A stretch of 34,946 bases of DNA. It comes from Novosphingobium sp. 17-62-19. Its GTDB lineage: Bacteria > Pseudomonadota > Alphaproteobacteria > Sphingomonadales > Sphingomonadaceae. Of the stretch, positions 7,737 through 14,986 are shown in pieces. Each line of letters opens with the position of its first letter. Positions within the stretch are counted from its first letter, which is position 1. The translations under genes were made by a program, and so were the position numbers. The stretch covers positions 1 to 34,946 of the forward strand of contig NZ_NCII01000025.1 of assembly GCF_002256775.1 (NCBI RefSeq). Reading direction: 5' to 3'. The notes beneath the pieces were generated by a model. The model did no database searches. It was given only the letters and a program-made list of their open reading frames with translations, and was not told the DNA's origin.

Positions 7737-8738
7737 ATGAAAGCTTTGCGCACGCACGCCGCAGGCGGCCCCGAAACGTTGGTTCTCGATGAACTGCCCG
7801 ATCCGGTGCCGGGCAAGGGCGAAGTGCTGCTGCGCGTCCATGCCTGTTCGATCAATTTTCCCGACACGCTGATGATCCGCGACCTTTACCAGTTCAAGCC
7901 TGAGCGCCCCTATGCGCCCGGCAGCGAACTGGCTGGCACGATCGAGGCGCTGGGTGAGGGCGTGACGGGGTGGGCCGTTGGCGATCGCGTGATCGCGATG
8001 ATCGGCAATGGCGGGTTGGCTGAAAAGGTCGTGGCATCGGTGGCGCGGCTGTTCGCACTGCCTGATGGCGTGGATTTTGCCACCGGCGCATCGCTGCTGA
8101 TGACTTATGGCACCACCATCCACGGATTGCAGGACCGCGGCCACATCAAGGCGGGCGACACCGTGCTGGTGCTGGGCGCAGCAGGCGGCGTGGGCCTTTC
8201 GGCGGTGGAACTGGCCAAGGCCTATGGTGCGCGCGTCGTTGCCGCCGTCTCCAGCGAGGAAAAGGCCGCCGTGGCGCGCGAGGCTGGCGCAGACGATGTG
8301 GTGATCTATGGCCGCCCTCCGTTCGACAAGGCGCAATCGAAGGCTCTGGCCGAACAGTTCAAGGCGGCTTGCGGCCCGAACGGGGCAAACATCGTCTATG
8401 ACATCGTCGGCGGGGACTATTCCGAACCGGCGCTGCGCGCGATTGCGTGGGAAGGCCGGTTCCTCGTGGTTGGTTTCCCGGCAGGCATTGCAAGGATGCC
8501 GCTCAACCTCACCCTGTTGAAATCCTGTGACGTCTGCGGGGTGTTCTGGGGCGGCTTTACCGCGCGTGAGCCTGACAGGTTCAAGGCGCAAGTCGCCGAA
8601 CTGTTCGACCTGCTCAAGGCGGGCAAGATCAATCCCCGCGTCTCGCAGCGATATACGCTGGAGGAAGGGCGCGAAGCGATTGCCGTGCTGGAAAACCGGC
8701 AGGCCATGGGCAAGGTTGTCGTCGAAATGATCGGCTGA
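7737..8738 (+). CDS. NADPH:quinone oxidoreductase-like protein (zinc-free MDR family)
   Basis: 333 aa. The medium-chain dehydrogenase fold is clear: a GroES-like N-terminus (VHACSINFPDTLMIRDLYQ), a PGSELAGTIEALG strand, and a Rossmann site GAAGGVGLSAVELAKAYGA at about residues 150-168. No zinc ligands are seen, which points to the quinone reductase/crotonyl-CoA reductase-like branch. The end (LEEGREAIAVLENRQAMGKVVV) is typical. GGGAGA 6 bases before ATG 7737 sets the start. The substrate cannot be read from sequence. It is 91 bases after leuD and ends in a convergent repeat hairpin. Confidence 0.85.
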   Translation: MKALRTHAAGGPETLVLDELPDPVPGKGEVLLRVHACSINFPDTLMIRDLYQFKPERPYAPGSELAGTIEALGEGVTGWAVGDRVIAMIGNGGLAEKVVASVARLFALPDGVDFATGASLLMTYGTTIHGLQDRGHIKAGDTVLVLGAAGGVGLSAVELAKAYGARVVAAVSSEEKAAVAREAGADDVVIYGRPPFDKAQSKALAEQFKAACGPNGANIVYDIVGGDYSEPALRAIAWEGRFLVVGFPAGIARMPLNLTLLKSCDVCGVFWGGFTAREPDRFKAQVAELFDLLKAGKINPRVSQRYTLEEGREAIAVLENRQAMGKVVVEMIG

Positions 8739-8746
8739 CCATCAAA

Positions 8747-8784
8747 GCCCCCTCTTCTTCAGAGGAGGGGGTTGGGGGTGGTGG
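8747..8784. repeat. Palindromic repeat (CCCCTC-TTC-GAGGAGGGGG type), likely two-way terminator
   Basis: CCCCCTCTTC folds onto GAGGAGGGGG and is followed by TTGGGGGTGGTGG. The same element is found at 24699-24737 and 31070-31107. Here it sits exactly between two convergent genes, where the hairpin could end transcription from both sides. Confidence 0.75.
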
Positions 8785-8786
8785 GG

Positions 8787-9401
8787 TCAAGCCTCTGCTG
8801 AGGAGTAAACCGGCAACCCCAATCGCCAGTGGATCGCCGCGCCGCGCAGGCCAAATCCTGCCAGCGCGGCAACTGGCCACACCACGGCATTCGCCAGACC
8901 CAACGCAGCCCCACCCGCGCAAAGGCCAGAGGCCAGCGCCGCCGCCGTCACATAAAGCTCGGGCCGCATCAGGATCGAAGGCCGCCCCGCCAGCACATCA
9001 CGAATGATCCCGCCCACGCAGCCGGTAATCACGCCCATCAGTACCGCAGGCACGGGCGGCACGCCAAAGGCCAGCGCCTTGGCCGTGCCCAGCACTGCAT
9101 AGGCGCCAAGCCCCGCCGCGTCGGCCCATTCCAGAATAGGCCGTTCCCACCAGCGGTGCGGCGTGAACCACGCAATAAGCGCCACGCCCAAGCACACCGG
9201 CGCAACCCACGGATCGCGCACCCAGAACACCGGCGCGCCGATCAGCAGATCGCGCACCGACCCACCGCCCACGCCTGTTACCAACGCAAAGAACGCCATC
9301 GTCACGAAGGTTTGTCGCAGTTGCGCGGCCAGCAGCGCGCCGGTCAGCGCGAAGACGGCAATGCCTGCCAGATCGAGCAGTTGTGGAATAGCAGGGGTCA
9401 T
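8787..9401 (-). CDS. UPF0126/TRIC-type membrane protein
   Basis: 204 aa with about six or seven membrane helices arranged as two similar halves. The family pattern is present twice: GALLAAQLRQTF then GVGGGSVRDLLIG in the first half, and GVITGCVGGIIRDVLAGRPSIL in the second; PVFW sits between. Prokaryotic TRIC proteins of this family are potassium-permeable channels; some relatives have been linked to glycine uptake. The ATG (9401-9399) overlaps the upstream hydrolase stop as ATGA, so the gene is translationally coupled as the third gene of a small operon. Confidence 0.85.
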   Translation of the reverse strand: MTPAIPQLLDLAGIAVFALTGALLAAQLRQTFVTMAFFALVTGVGGGSVRDLLIGAPVFWVRDPWVAPVCLGVALIAWFTPHRWWERPILEWADAAGLGAYAVLGTAKALAFGVPPVPAVLMGVITGCVGGIIRDVLAGRPSILMRPELYVTAAALASGLCAGGAALGLANAVVWPVAALAGFGLRGAAIHWRLGLPVYSSAEA

Positions 9402-10492
9402 CGCGGCAACATGGCCGCCAAGCGCAGCGCGGGCAACAGCGCCCGCTGGCGGTGGAACAGCGCCATGTCGTTGCCGCACTGCGCCATGATCAGGCCAGTG
9501 CGCGGCTCGATCATCGCCTCGGCATACCAGCGCGTGTTCGAACCATTGTGCCACAGGCTGCCGTCCGGCCCTGTGAACCAGCCCATCGCCATCGCGCTGC
9601 CAAAGCGAGGGCTGTGCAATGCGCGCCAGCTTTCCGGGCGGAGCAGGGCGGGCTTGTCACGGTGCGTACGCAGCCATGCGGCCAGATCGGTCAGCGCCAT
9701 GTGCAATCCTCCCGCCGGAGCCATCGCGGCGGGGTTGTCCGCAAACACCGGCTTGCCCTCATCGTGGCCCCACGGCTGGTCGAAGCTGTCGATCGTTCCG
9801 GGTGGCCCAAAGCCTGCGCTGGAAAGCCCCAAAGGCTCCAATACTTCGCGCCGCAGCAGAGCTTCCCACGAAAGGCCGGTTGCCTCCTCCAGCATCCGCG
9901 CAGCCAGCACATAGCCTGCGTTTGAATAGATAAAGGTGGTGCGGGGCGCGGCGACTGGCTTCATCTTCAGCGCCAGTTCGGTAAACCTGCGGCGACTTTC
10001 CCGCGCATCGGCCTCGTGTTGCGGCATTGCAAACAGCGCATCCAGCGGGATGTCCTTGGCCAAACCGGCATGGTGGGTGAGCAATTCAACCGCCGTCAGC
10101 GCGCGGTAGCGGCGGGGCACGTCGGGCAGGGCTTTGCCCAGCGGCGTTTCCCAGCCGATAACGCCTGCCTCAACGGCGCGGGCAAACAGCGTCGCGGTAA
10201 ATGATTTGGTGATTGATCCCAGATGCCAGACATCGCGCGTGGTCACCGGCTCGGCATGGCCCACGGCGCGCAGGCCATCGGCCAGGAACGCTGGCGGCCT
10301 CGCACCAGCCTGCCACATCAAGGCCATGCCCGGTGTACCCACCGCACGCTTGATACTAGCCAGCGTTGCGGCGGACATGGGCAGCGCGAGCAGTTCTTCC
10401 AATGTCATCTCCCGCCGCTGTGCCGCGATCCGGCCCGGCAGCAAGCCCCCGGCAGCCAGCGCGGCCACAACGATGCGGCGGGTGATCCGCAC
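9398..10492 (-). CDS. Serine hydrolase, class C beta-lactamase/penicillin-binding fold
   Basis: 364 aa. A signal peptide with a twin arginine (MRITRRIVVAALAAGG) suggests export, possibly by Tat. The active-site motifs are S93-I-T-K96 (SxxK), Y189-S-N191 (YxN) and WHNGSN near residue 320, replacing the KTG box with HxG. This is the pattern of class C type esterases and peptidases; true beta-lactamase activity is not implied. The start codon is GTG at 10492, four bases after the 65-aa gene. It shares an operon with the gene before it and the UPF0126 gene after it. Confidence 0.85.
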   Translation of the reverse strand: MRITRRIVVAALAAGGLLPGRIAAQRREMTLEELLALPMSAATLASIKRAVGTPGMALMWQAGARPPAFLADGLRAVGHAEPVTTRDVWHLGSITKSFTATLFARAVEAGVIGWETPLGKALPDVPRRYRALTAVELLTHHAGLAKDIPLDALFAMPQHEADARESRRRFTELALKMKPVAAPRTTFIYSNAGYVLAARMLEEATGLSWEALLRREVLEPLGLSSAGFGPPGTIDSFDQPWGHDEGKPVFADNPAAMAPAGGLHMALTDLAAWLRTHRDKPALLRPESWRALHSPRFGSAMAMGWFTGPDGSLWHNGSNTRWYAEAMIEPRTGLIMAQCGNDMALFHRQRALLPALRLAAMLPR

Positions 10493-10496
10493 GGGA

Positions 10497-10694
10497 TTAT
10501 TCGCCGATCAGCGCTTCCAGCTTCTTCTTGAGCGCCAGAATGCGTTCGGCTGCTTCGGTGAAAGTCTTCACGTCTTCGCGGTTGTTGTTCCCGCGTGCTT
10601 CCTTGGCCGCTTCGACATAGCCTTCCATGTCGGCATCCATCGCGTCGATCAGGATTTCGATTTCGTCTTCGGTCAATGTCAGCTTGATCGCCAT
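10497..10694 (-). CDS. 65-aa helical protein of unknown function
   Basis: First gene of a three-gene minus-strand operon. AAGGAG lies seven bases before ATG 10694, giving MAIKLTLTEDEIEILIDAMD, then acidic and charged helices (EGYVEAAKEARGNNNREDV) and KKKLEALIGE at the end. It has no membrane segment, so it is a soluble helical-hairpin protein. I do not recognise the family. The stop is four bases from the start of the hydrolase gene. Confidence 0.75.
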   Translation of the reverse strand: MAIKLTLTEDEIEILIDAMDADMEGYVEAAKEARGNNNREDVKTFTEAAERILALKKKLEALIGE

Positions 10695-10716
10695 GGTGGC
10701 ACTCCTTCGATTCAAA

Positions 10717-10745
10717 CCCTGCGGTTACCGACATGCGCCGCAGGG
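10717..10745 (-). terminator. Hairpin terminator after the spermidine-synthase-like gene
   Basis: CCCTGCGG (10717-10724) and CCGCAGGG (10738-10745) form a perfect 8-bp stem. Read on the minus strand it follows the gene ending at 10768 and is trailed by GTTTG. It probably ends that transcript before the 65-aa gene begins at 10694. Confidence 0.55.
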
Positions 10746-10767
10746 CACAAACGAAAGGTGCGCGCAA

Positions 10768-11538
10768 TCAGCCCTTCGTGGCGAAGAAGATGACGTGCTG
10801 TAGCGGTTCTTTGCCGGGACGCGGCACTTCGCCCGCCTCGACATTGACGACTTCCACCGTGAAGCCGGTCTTTTCCAGCAGCGTCACAAAGGTTTCGTCC
10901 CGGAACGCTGACCATATCGCCAGAATGCCGCCGGGGCTGAGCGCGCTTGAGGCGGCTTGGAGGCCGTTTTCGGAGTAAAGCCAGTCGTTTACGCTGCGGG
11001 TCAGGCCTTCGGGACCGTTATCCACATCAAGCAGGATCGCGTCATAACCACCGCGCGCCGCATCGATCAGCATGGCCACATCGTCGTGGACCAGTTGCAC
11101 GCGCGGATCATCAAGGCATCCGGCAGTGATCCGATGCATCGCACCGCGTGCCCATGCAACGATTTCGGGCACGATTTCGGCCACGGTTACACTGGCGGTG
11201 CTGTCCAGCACGGCCAGCGCGGCGCGCAACGTGAAGCCCAGGCCATAGCCGCCGATCAGCAATTGCGGTGCGGGTCGCGCACCCAGCCGCTCACACGTCA
11301 TCACGGCCAGCGCCACTTCCGAGGCGCAAACGTCGGTGCTCATCAGCTCGTTGCGGTCGAGCAGGATGACGAAATCATCGCCATTGCGCACCAGCCGCAG
11401 CCGTGCGCCGTTGGGCACGCGGGCAGTGTCGATCAGTTCATCGCCATCTTCCAGTTCCCACATCGGGGGAGGAGTGGTGGGGATAGCGTTGTCGGGAGAA
11501 ATGGGTGCGGTTTGCTGGGCCAGCTGGGCGTCAGTCAA
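10768..11538 (-). CDS. Spermidine synthase-like (polyamine synthase fold) protein
   Basis: 256 aa. The core is a class I methyltransferase/spermidine synthase fold: LLIGGYGLGFTLRAAL (cofactor loop, about residues 93-108), VTVAEIVPEIVAWAR, VQLVHDDVAMLI, and YDAILLDVDNGPEGL, where spermidine synthases carry their DxxD-type aspartates. The N-terminal 35 residues are variable and proline-rich. The first codon is TTG at 11538, three bases after the DUF6481 stop; an in-frame ATG at 11463 (MWELEDGDEL) is an alternative. The substrate is uncertain, and lone proteins of this type are often only annotated as spermidine synthase-like. Confidence 0.72.
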   Translation of the reverse strand: MTDAQLAQQTAPISPDNAIPTTPPPMWELEDGDELIDTARVPNGARLRLVRNGDDFVILLDRNELMSTDVCASEVALAVMTCERLGARPAPQLLIGGYGLGFTLRAALAVLDSTASVTVAEIVPEIVAWARGAMHRITAGCLDDPRVQLVHDDVAMLIDAARGGYDAILLDVDNGPEGLTRSVNDWLYSENGLQAASSALSPGGILAIWSAFRDETFVTLLEKTGFTVEVVNVEAGEVPRPGKEPLQHVIFFATKG

Positions 11539-11541
11539 CGC

Positions 11542-11877
11542 CTACTTCTTCCGCGCCTTGCGGGCGGCATAGCGTGCGTCACGCTCGGCCTTGCGCTTGG
11601 CTTCAAGTTCCTCGTCGCTTGGCGGCGGCGGAACATTGGCCTTTTCTGCAGCAATGCGCGCCTTTTCGGCCAGTTCCTCTTCGCGGCGCTGCTTGGCGGC
11701 GGCGCGCTTTTCGGCTTCCGCCTTTTCCTTGGCTTCGGCCTTGGCAATGCGCTCTGCCAGCACAGCCGGATCGACGGGGGCCTTGGCCTTTGCCTTCAGC
11801 GCCTCGATCGCCTTCGCACGCGCATTGGCCGAAGCATCGCGGCGCGCGTCAAGTCCGGGTTCCTTGTATCCTGCCAT
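11542..11877 (-). CDS. DUF6481-like Lys/Ala/Glu-rich protein
   Basis: 111 aa beginning MAGYKEPGLDARRDASANAR. Almost the whole chain is a charged helix rich in Ala, Lys, Glu and Arg, with a PPPPSDEELEAKR break near residue 85 and a basic KARKK end. I associate the N-terminus with the DUF6481 family, which is frequent in Sphingomonadales. It could bind nucleic acid through its basic helices, but that is a guess. It is the first gene of a pair with the spermidine-synthase-like gene. Confidence 0.7.
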   Translation of the reverse strand: MAGYKEPGLDARRDASANARAKAIEALKAKAKAPVDPAVLAERIAKAEAKEKAEAEKRAAAKQRREEELAEKARIAAEKANVPPPPSDEELEAKRKAERDARYAARKARKK

Positions 11878-12021
11878 CTTGGTCGTCAGTCTTTCTGTCG
11901 TTCATAGGGCCGGGCAAGGATGCGCCCGGTCCGCCGCCTGTGTGGATATGGTCAGGCGTTGGGGAGAGGGGTGACCCGCGTTGGGCGACTGGCCTTGCTG
12001 CGTGTCGTCCGTTCTGCACGC

Positions 12022-12076
12022 AGGCCTGACCGCACGTTGGGCGACATCGGTCAGCCTGCCCGCTAGCAGGGCGGGC
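12022..12076. other. Two overlapping, mutually exclusive hairpins in a gene-free gap
   Basis: The gap 11878-12118 has no gene. AGGCCTGACCG (12022-12032) can pair with CGGTCAGCCT (12048-12057) with one bulge. GCCTGCCC (12054-12061) can pair with GGGCGGGC (12069-12076). The two stems share bases 12054-12057, so only one can form at a time. It lies about 145-200 bases upstream of the DUF6481 start on the minus strand. It may be part of that gene's leader or only a chance fold. Confidence 0.35.
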
Positions 12077-12118
12077 GCGGCTTGTCACGCTGCAAGAGCA
12101 AGTCTGCGATTCCAAACG

Positions 12119-12147
12119 AAAAGGGCCGCCCCGAAGGACGGCCCCTT
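12119..12147 (-). terminator. Terminator of the mdh-lpdA cluster
   Basis: Read on the minus strand, GGGCCGTCC and GGGCGGCCC pair around a TTCG loop and are followed by TTTTCGTTT. This is a classic intrinsic terminator, placed 24 bases after the lpdA stop. Confidence 0.85.
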
Positions 12148-12170
12148 GCTTGCGTGCGATTGCGCGCCGA

Positions 12171-13586
12171 TCACATATGGATCGGCTTGCCCGTCACCGC
12201 CATCGCCGCTTCCTTCAGCGCTTCCGAATGGGTCGGGTGCGCATGGCAGGTATAGGCGATGTCTTCGCTCGTCGCGCCGAACTCCATGGCCTGCGTCGCC
12301 TGCGCGATCATCGTTCCGGCAACCGAGGCAATGCACCACACGCCCAGCACGCGATCGGTCTTGGCGTCGGAGATGACCTTCACGAAACCGTCCGGCTCAT
12401 GATTGGTCTTGGCGCGGCTGTTGGCGAGCATCGGGAACTTGCCGACCTTGATCTCGCCGCCCGATTCTTTGGCCTTTTCCTTCGCGGCTTCCTCGGTCAG
12501 GCCAACGCCTGCAAACTCGGGGAAGGTGTAAACCACACCGGGGATGAGGTCGTGATTCACGATGCCGGTTAGGCCCGCGATGTTCTCGGCCACGGCGATG
12601 CCTTCATCTTCGGCCTTGTGCGCCAGCATCGGGCCGGGGATCACGTCGCCAATGGCCCAGACGCCCGGAACCTTGGTGGCAAAGTCATGATCGGTCTCGA
12701 TCTGCCCGCGTGCGTTCACTTCCAGCCCGATCTTGTCGAGGCCAAGGCCATCGACATTGGGACGACGCCCGATGGCGACCAGCACGCAGTCAGCCTCGAT
12801 CGTCGAAGCCTCGCCGCCCTTCGAAGGCTCGACGGTCAGCGTCGCGGTCTTGCCGCTCACCGAAACGCCGGTCACCTTGGTGCCAAGCTTCAGGTCCATG
12901 CCCTGCTTCTTGAAAATCTTGGCCGCTTCCTTGCGCACGTCACCGTCCATGCCGGGCAGCAACTGGTCGAGGAATTCCACGACCGTCACCTTGGCACCCA
13001 GACGACGCCAGACCGAGCCCAGCTCAAGCCCGATCACGCCGCCGCCGATCACCACCATGTGGTTCGGCACGCGGTCCAGCGCCAGTCCGCCGGTGCTGTC
13101 CACGATCACGCCTGCATCGTTGTCGACGGTCACGCCGGGCAGCGGGGTCACGCTTGAACCGGTGGCGATGATCACGTTCTTGGCGCTGACGTTCTGGCCC
13201 GCCACGGTCACCGTGTGCGCGTCTTCGAAGTTCGCGTAACCCTTCAGCCAGGTCACCTTGTTCTTCTTGAACAGGAACTCGATGCCGCCGGTCAGTTGCT
13301 TGACTGAATCCAGCTTTTGACCCTGCATCGCGGTCAGGTCGAGCGTCACCGGGCCGGTTTTGATGCCGTAGGTGTCGAACGTGCCGTTCACGGCTTCGTC
13401 GAACTTTTCCGACCCGTGCAGCAGCGCCTTGGATGGAATGCAGCCGACGTTGAGGCACGTGCCGCCCAGCGTCTCGCGCCCTTCGGCACAGGCGACTTTC
13501 AGCCCCAGCTGTGCCGCCCGGATGGCAGCGACATAACCGCCGGGACCGGCACCGATGACAAGAACGTCGTAATCGTATTCAGCCAT
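12171..13586 (-). CDS. lpdA: Dihydrolipoyl dehydrogenase (E3)
   Basis: 471 aa, normal length. The flavoprotein reoxidises dihydrolipoyl groups of the 2-oxoglutarate dehydrogenase complex (and possibly other complexes) and passes electrons to NAD+. Seen in order: the FAD-binding VIGAGPGGYVAAIRAAQ, the redox disulfide C44-x4-C49 in GGTCLNVGCIPSK, the NAD-binding VVIGGGVIGLELGSVWRRLG, AIGDVIPGPMLAHKA, and the active HAHPTHSE near the end. A GGAGG site precedes the ATG. It is last in the cluster, separated from odhB by a repeat pair. Confidence 0.96.
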   Translation of the reverse strand: MAEYDYDVLVIGAGPGGYVAAIRAAQLGLKVACAEGRETLGGTCLNVGCIPSKALLHGSEKFDEAVNGTFDTYGIKTGPVTLDLTAMQGQKLDSVKQLTGGIEFLFKKNKVTWLKGYANFEDAHTVTVAGQNVSAKNVIIATGSSVTPLPGVTVDNDAGVIVDSTGGLALDRVPNHMVVIGGGVIGLELGSVWRRLGAKVTVVEFLDQLLPGMDGDVRKEAAKIFKKQGMDLKLGTKVTGVSVSGKTATLTVEPSKGGEASTIEADCVLVAIGRRPNVDGLGLDKIGLEVNARGQIETDHDFATKVPGVWAIGDVIPGPMLAHKAEDEGIAVAENIAGLTGIVNHDLIPGVVYTFPEFAGVGLTEEAAKEKAKESGGEIKVGKFPMLANSRAKTNHEPDGFVKVISDAKTDRVLGVWCIASVAGTMIAQATQAMEFGATSEDIAYTCHAHPTHSEALKEAAMAVTGKPIHM

Positions 13587-13610
13587 TTTCCGGCCTCCGT
13601 TGCGCGAACA

Positions 13611-13689
13611 TGCTTCGACAAGCTCAGCATGAGCGGCCTTGGATTCAAGTCACACGCACAACACCCGCTCATCCTGAGCCTGTCGAAGG
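13611..13689. repeat. Inverted pair of CTTCGACA-GCTCAG palindromic repeats between lpdA and odhB
   Basis: GCTTCGACAAGCTCAGCATG at 13612 is mirrored by the CATCCTGAGCCTGTCGAAGG element that ends at 13689. Same family as 5042-5121 and the insertion inside uvrA. It occupies the 120-base spacer of an operon, so it could weaken lpdA expression or stabilise the upstream mRNA. Confidence 0.82.
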
Positions 13690-13708
13690 ATGCCGCACAA
13701 CATTTAAA

Positions 13709-14959
13709 TCACAAATCGATCAGCAACCGCGTTGGATCCTCGATCGCTTCCTTGATCGTCTTGAGCGCCGTCACGGCCTCGCGTCCATCGATGATGCGGT
13801 GATCGTATGACAGCGCGATGTACATCATCGGGCGTACCACGATCTCGCCATTGCGAACGACCGGACGGTCCTCGATGCGGTGCAGGCCCAGCACAGCCGA
13901 CTGCGGGGGGTTGATGATCGGGGTGGACATAAGCCCGCCGAACACGCCGCCGTTCGAAATGGTGAACGTGCCGCCAGCCATGTCGGCCATGGTCAGCGTG
14001 CCGTCACGCGCGGCCTTGCCATAGTTGGCGATGGACTTTTCGATCTCGGCAAAGCTCATCTTGTCGACATTGCGGACTACCGGCACGACCAGCCCGTTCG
14101 GGGCCGAAACCGCCACCGAAATGTCCACATAGTCGAAATAGACGATTTCATCGCCCTGGATCTGGCCATTGACCGAAGGGAAGTCCTTCAGCGCCAGCAC
14201 CGATGCCTTGGCAAAGAAGCTCATCAGGCCAAGCTTCACGCCGTGCTTCTTCTCGAACACGTCCTTGTACTTGGCGCGCGCTTCCATCACCGCGCTCATG
14301 TCCACGTCGTTGAACGTGGTGAGCAGGGCGGCGGTGTCCTGCGCGCTTTTCAGGCGCTTGGCGATGGTCTGGCGCAGGCGCGTCATCTTCACGCGCTCTT
14401 CATTGCGCCCGGCAGCCGGCGCCGAAGCTGCGGGCGCAGCCGCCGGGGCCGAAACCGCCGGGGCAGGCGAGGCCTGCTTGGCAGCAGCGGCGGCCATCAC
14501 GTCTTCCTTGGTCAGGCGGCCGTCCTTGCCGGTGCCTTTCACGGTCGAAGGATCAATGGCATATTCGAGTACGGCGCGGCGCACCGCAGGCGAAAGCGCA
14601 GCAGCCTCACCCGAAGGCGCCGCAGCAGGCGCTTCGGCCACTGGTGCAGCAGCGGGAGTTGGAGCAGCAGCCGGAGCAGCTTCCGTGCGTGGCGCAGGCT
14701 CTTGCGCGCCAGCCACGGCAACCCCGTCCTCGATCAGCGCCAGCAGCGCGCCAACCGAAACCGTATCGCCCTCGTTCGCCGCCAGCGCGCCCATGACGCC
14801 CGCAGCGGGTGCTGGAACTTCAACCGCAACCTTGTCAGTCTCAAGGCTGACAATCGGCTCGTCGAGCGCCACGGCCTCGCCGGGCTTCTTCAGCCACTGG
14901 CCAACGGTAGCTTCGCTGACGCTTTCACCCAGCGTCGGAACTTTCACTTCAATCGACAT
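13709..14959 (-). CDS. odhB: 2-oxoglutarate dehydrogenase E2 (dihydrolipoyl succinyltransferase)
   Basis: 416 aa. Core enzyme of the 2-oxoglutarate dehydrogenase complex, transferring the succinyl group from lipoate to CoA. The lipoyl domain (1-75) has K43 in ETDKVAVE. An Ala/Pro/Glu-rich linker follows, then the E1/E3-binding domain ([19 protein letters not shown], about 120-155), a second linker, and the catalytic domain from about residue 190 ending in [12 protein letters not shown] with the active histidine. One lipoyl domain is usual for this enzyme. The gene is 27 bases after sucA. Confidence 0.96.
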   Translation of the reverse strand: MSIEVKVPTLGESVSEATVGQWLKKPGEAVALDEPIVSLETDKVAVEVPAPAAGVMGALAANEGDTVSVGALLALIEDGVAVAGAQEPAPRTEAAPAAAPTPAAAPVAEAPAAAPSGEAAALSPAVRRAVLEYAIDPSTVKGTGKDGRLTKEDVMAAAAAKQASPAPAVSAPAAAPAASAPAAGRNEERVKMTRLRQTIAKRLKSAQDTAALLTTFNDVDMSAVMEARAKYKDVFEKKHGVKLGLMSFFAKASVLALKDFPSVNGQIQGDEIVYFDYVDISVAVSAPNGLVVPVVRNVDKMSFAEIEKSIANYGKAARDGTLTMADMAGGTFTISNGGVFGGLMSTPIINPPQSAVLGLHRIEDRPVVRNGEIVVRPMMYIALSYDHRIIDGREAVTALKTIKEAIEDPTRLLIDL

Positions 14960-14986
14960 AACTTCGTTCCTCGGGGAGAAGGAAAA

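Noticed and set aside
9398-10492. A true class C beta-lactamase (antibiotic resistance)
   Set aside because: SxxK and YxN are present, but the third motif is HNG rather than KTG and the gene sits in a housekeeping operon; an esterase or peptidase role is more likely.
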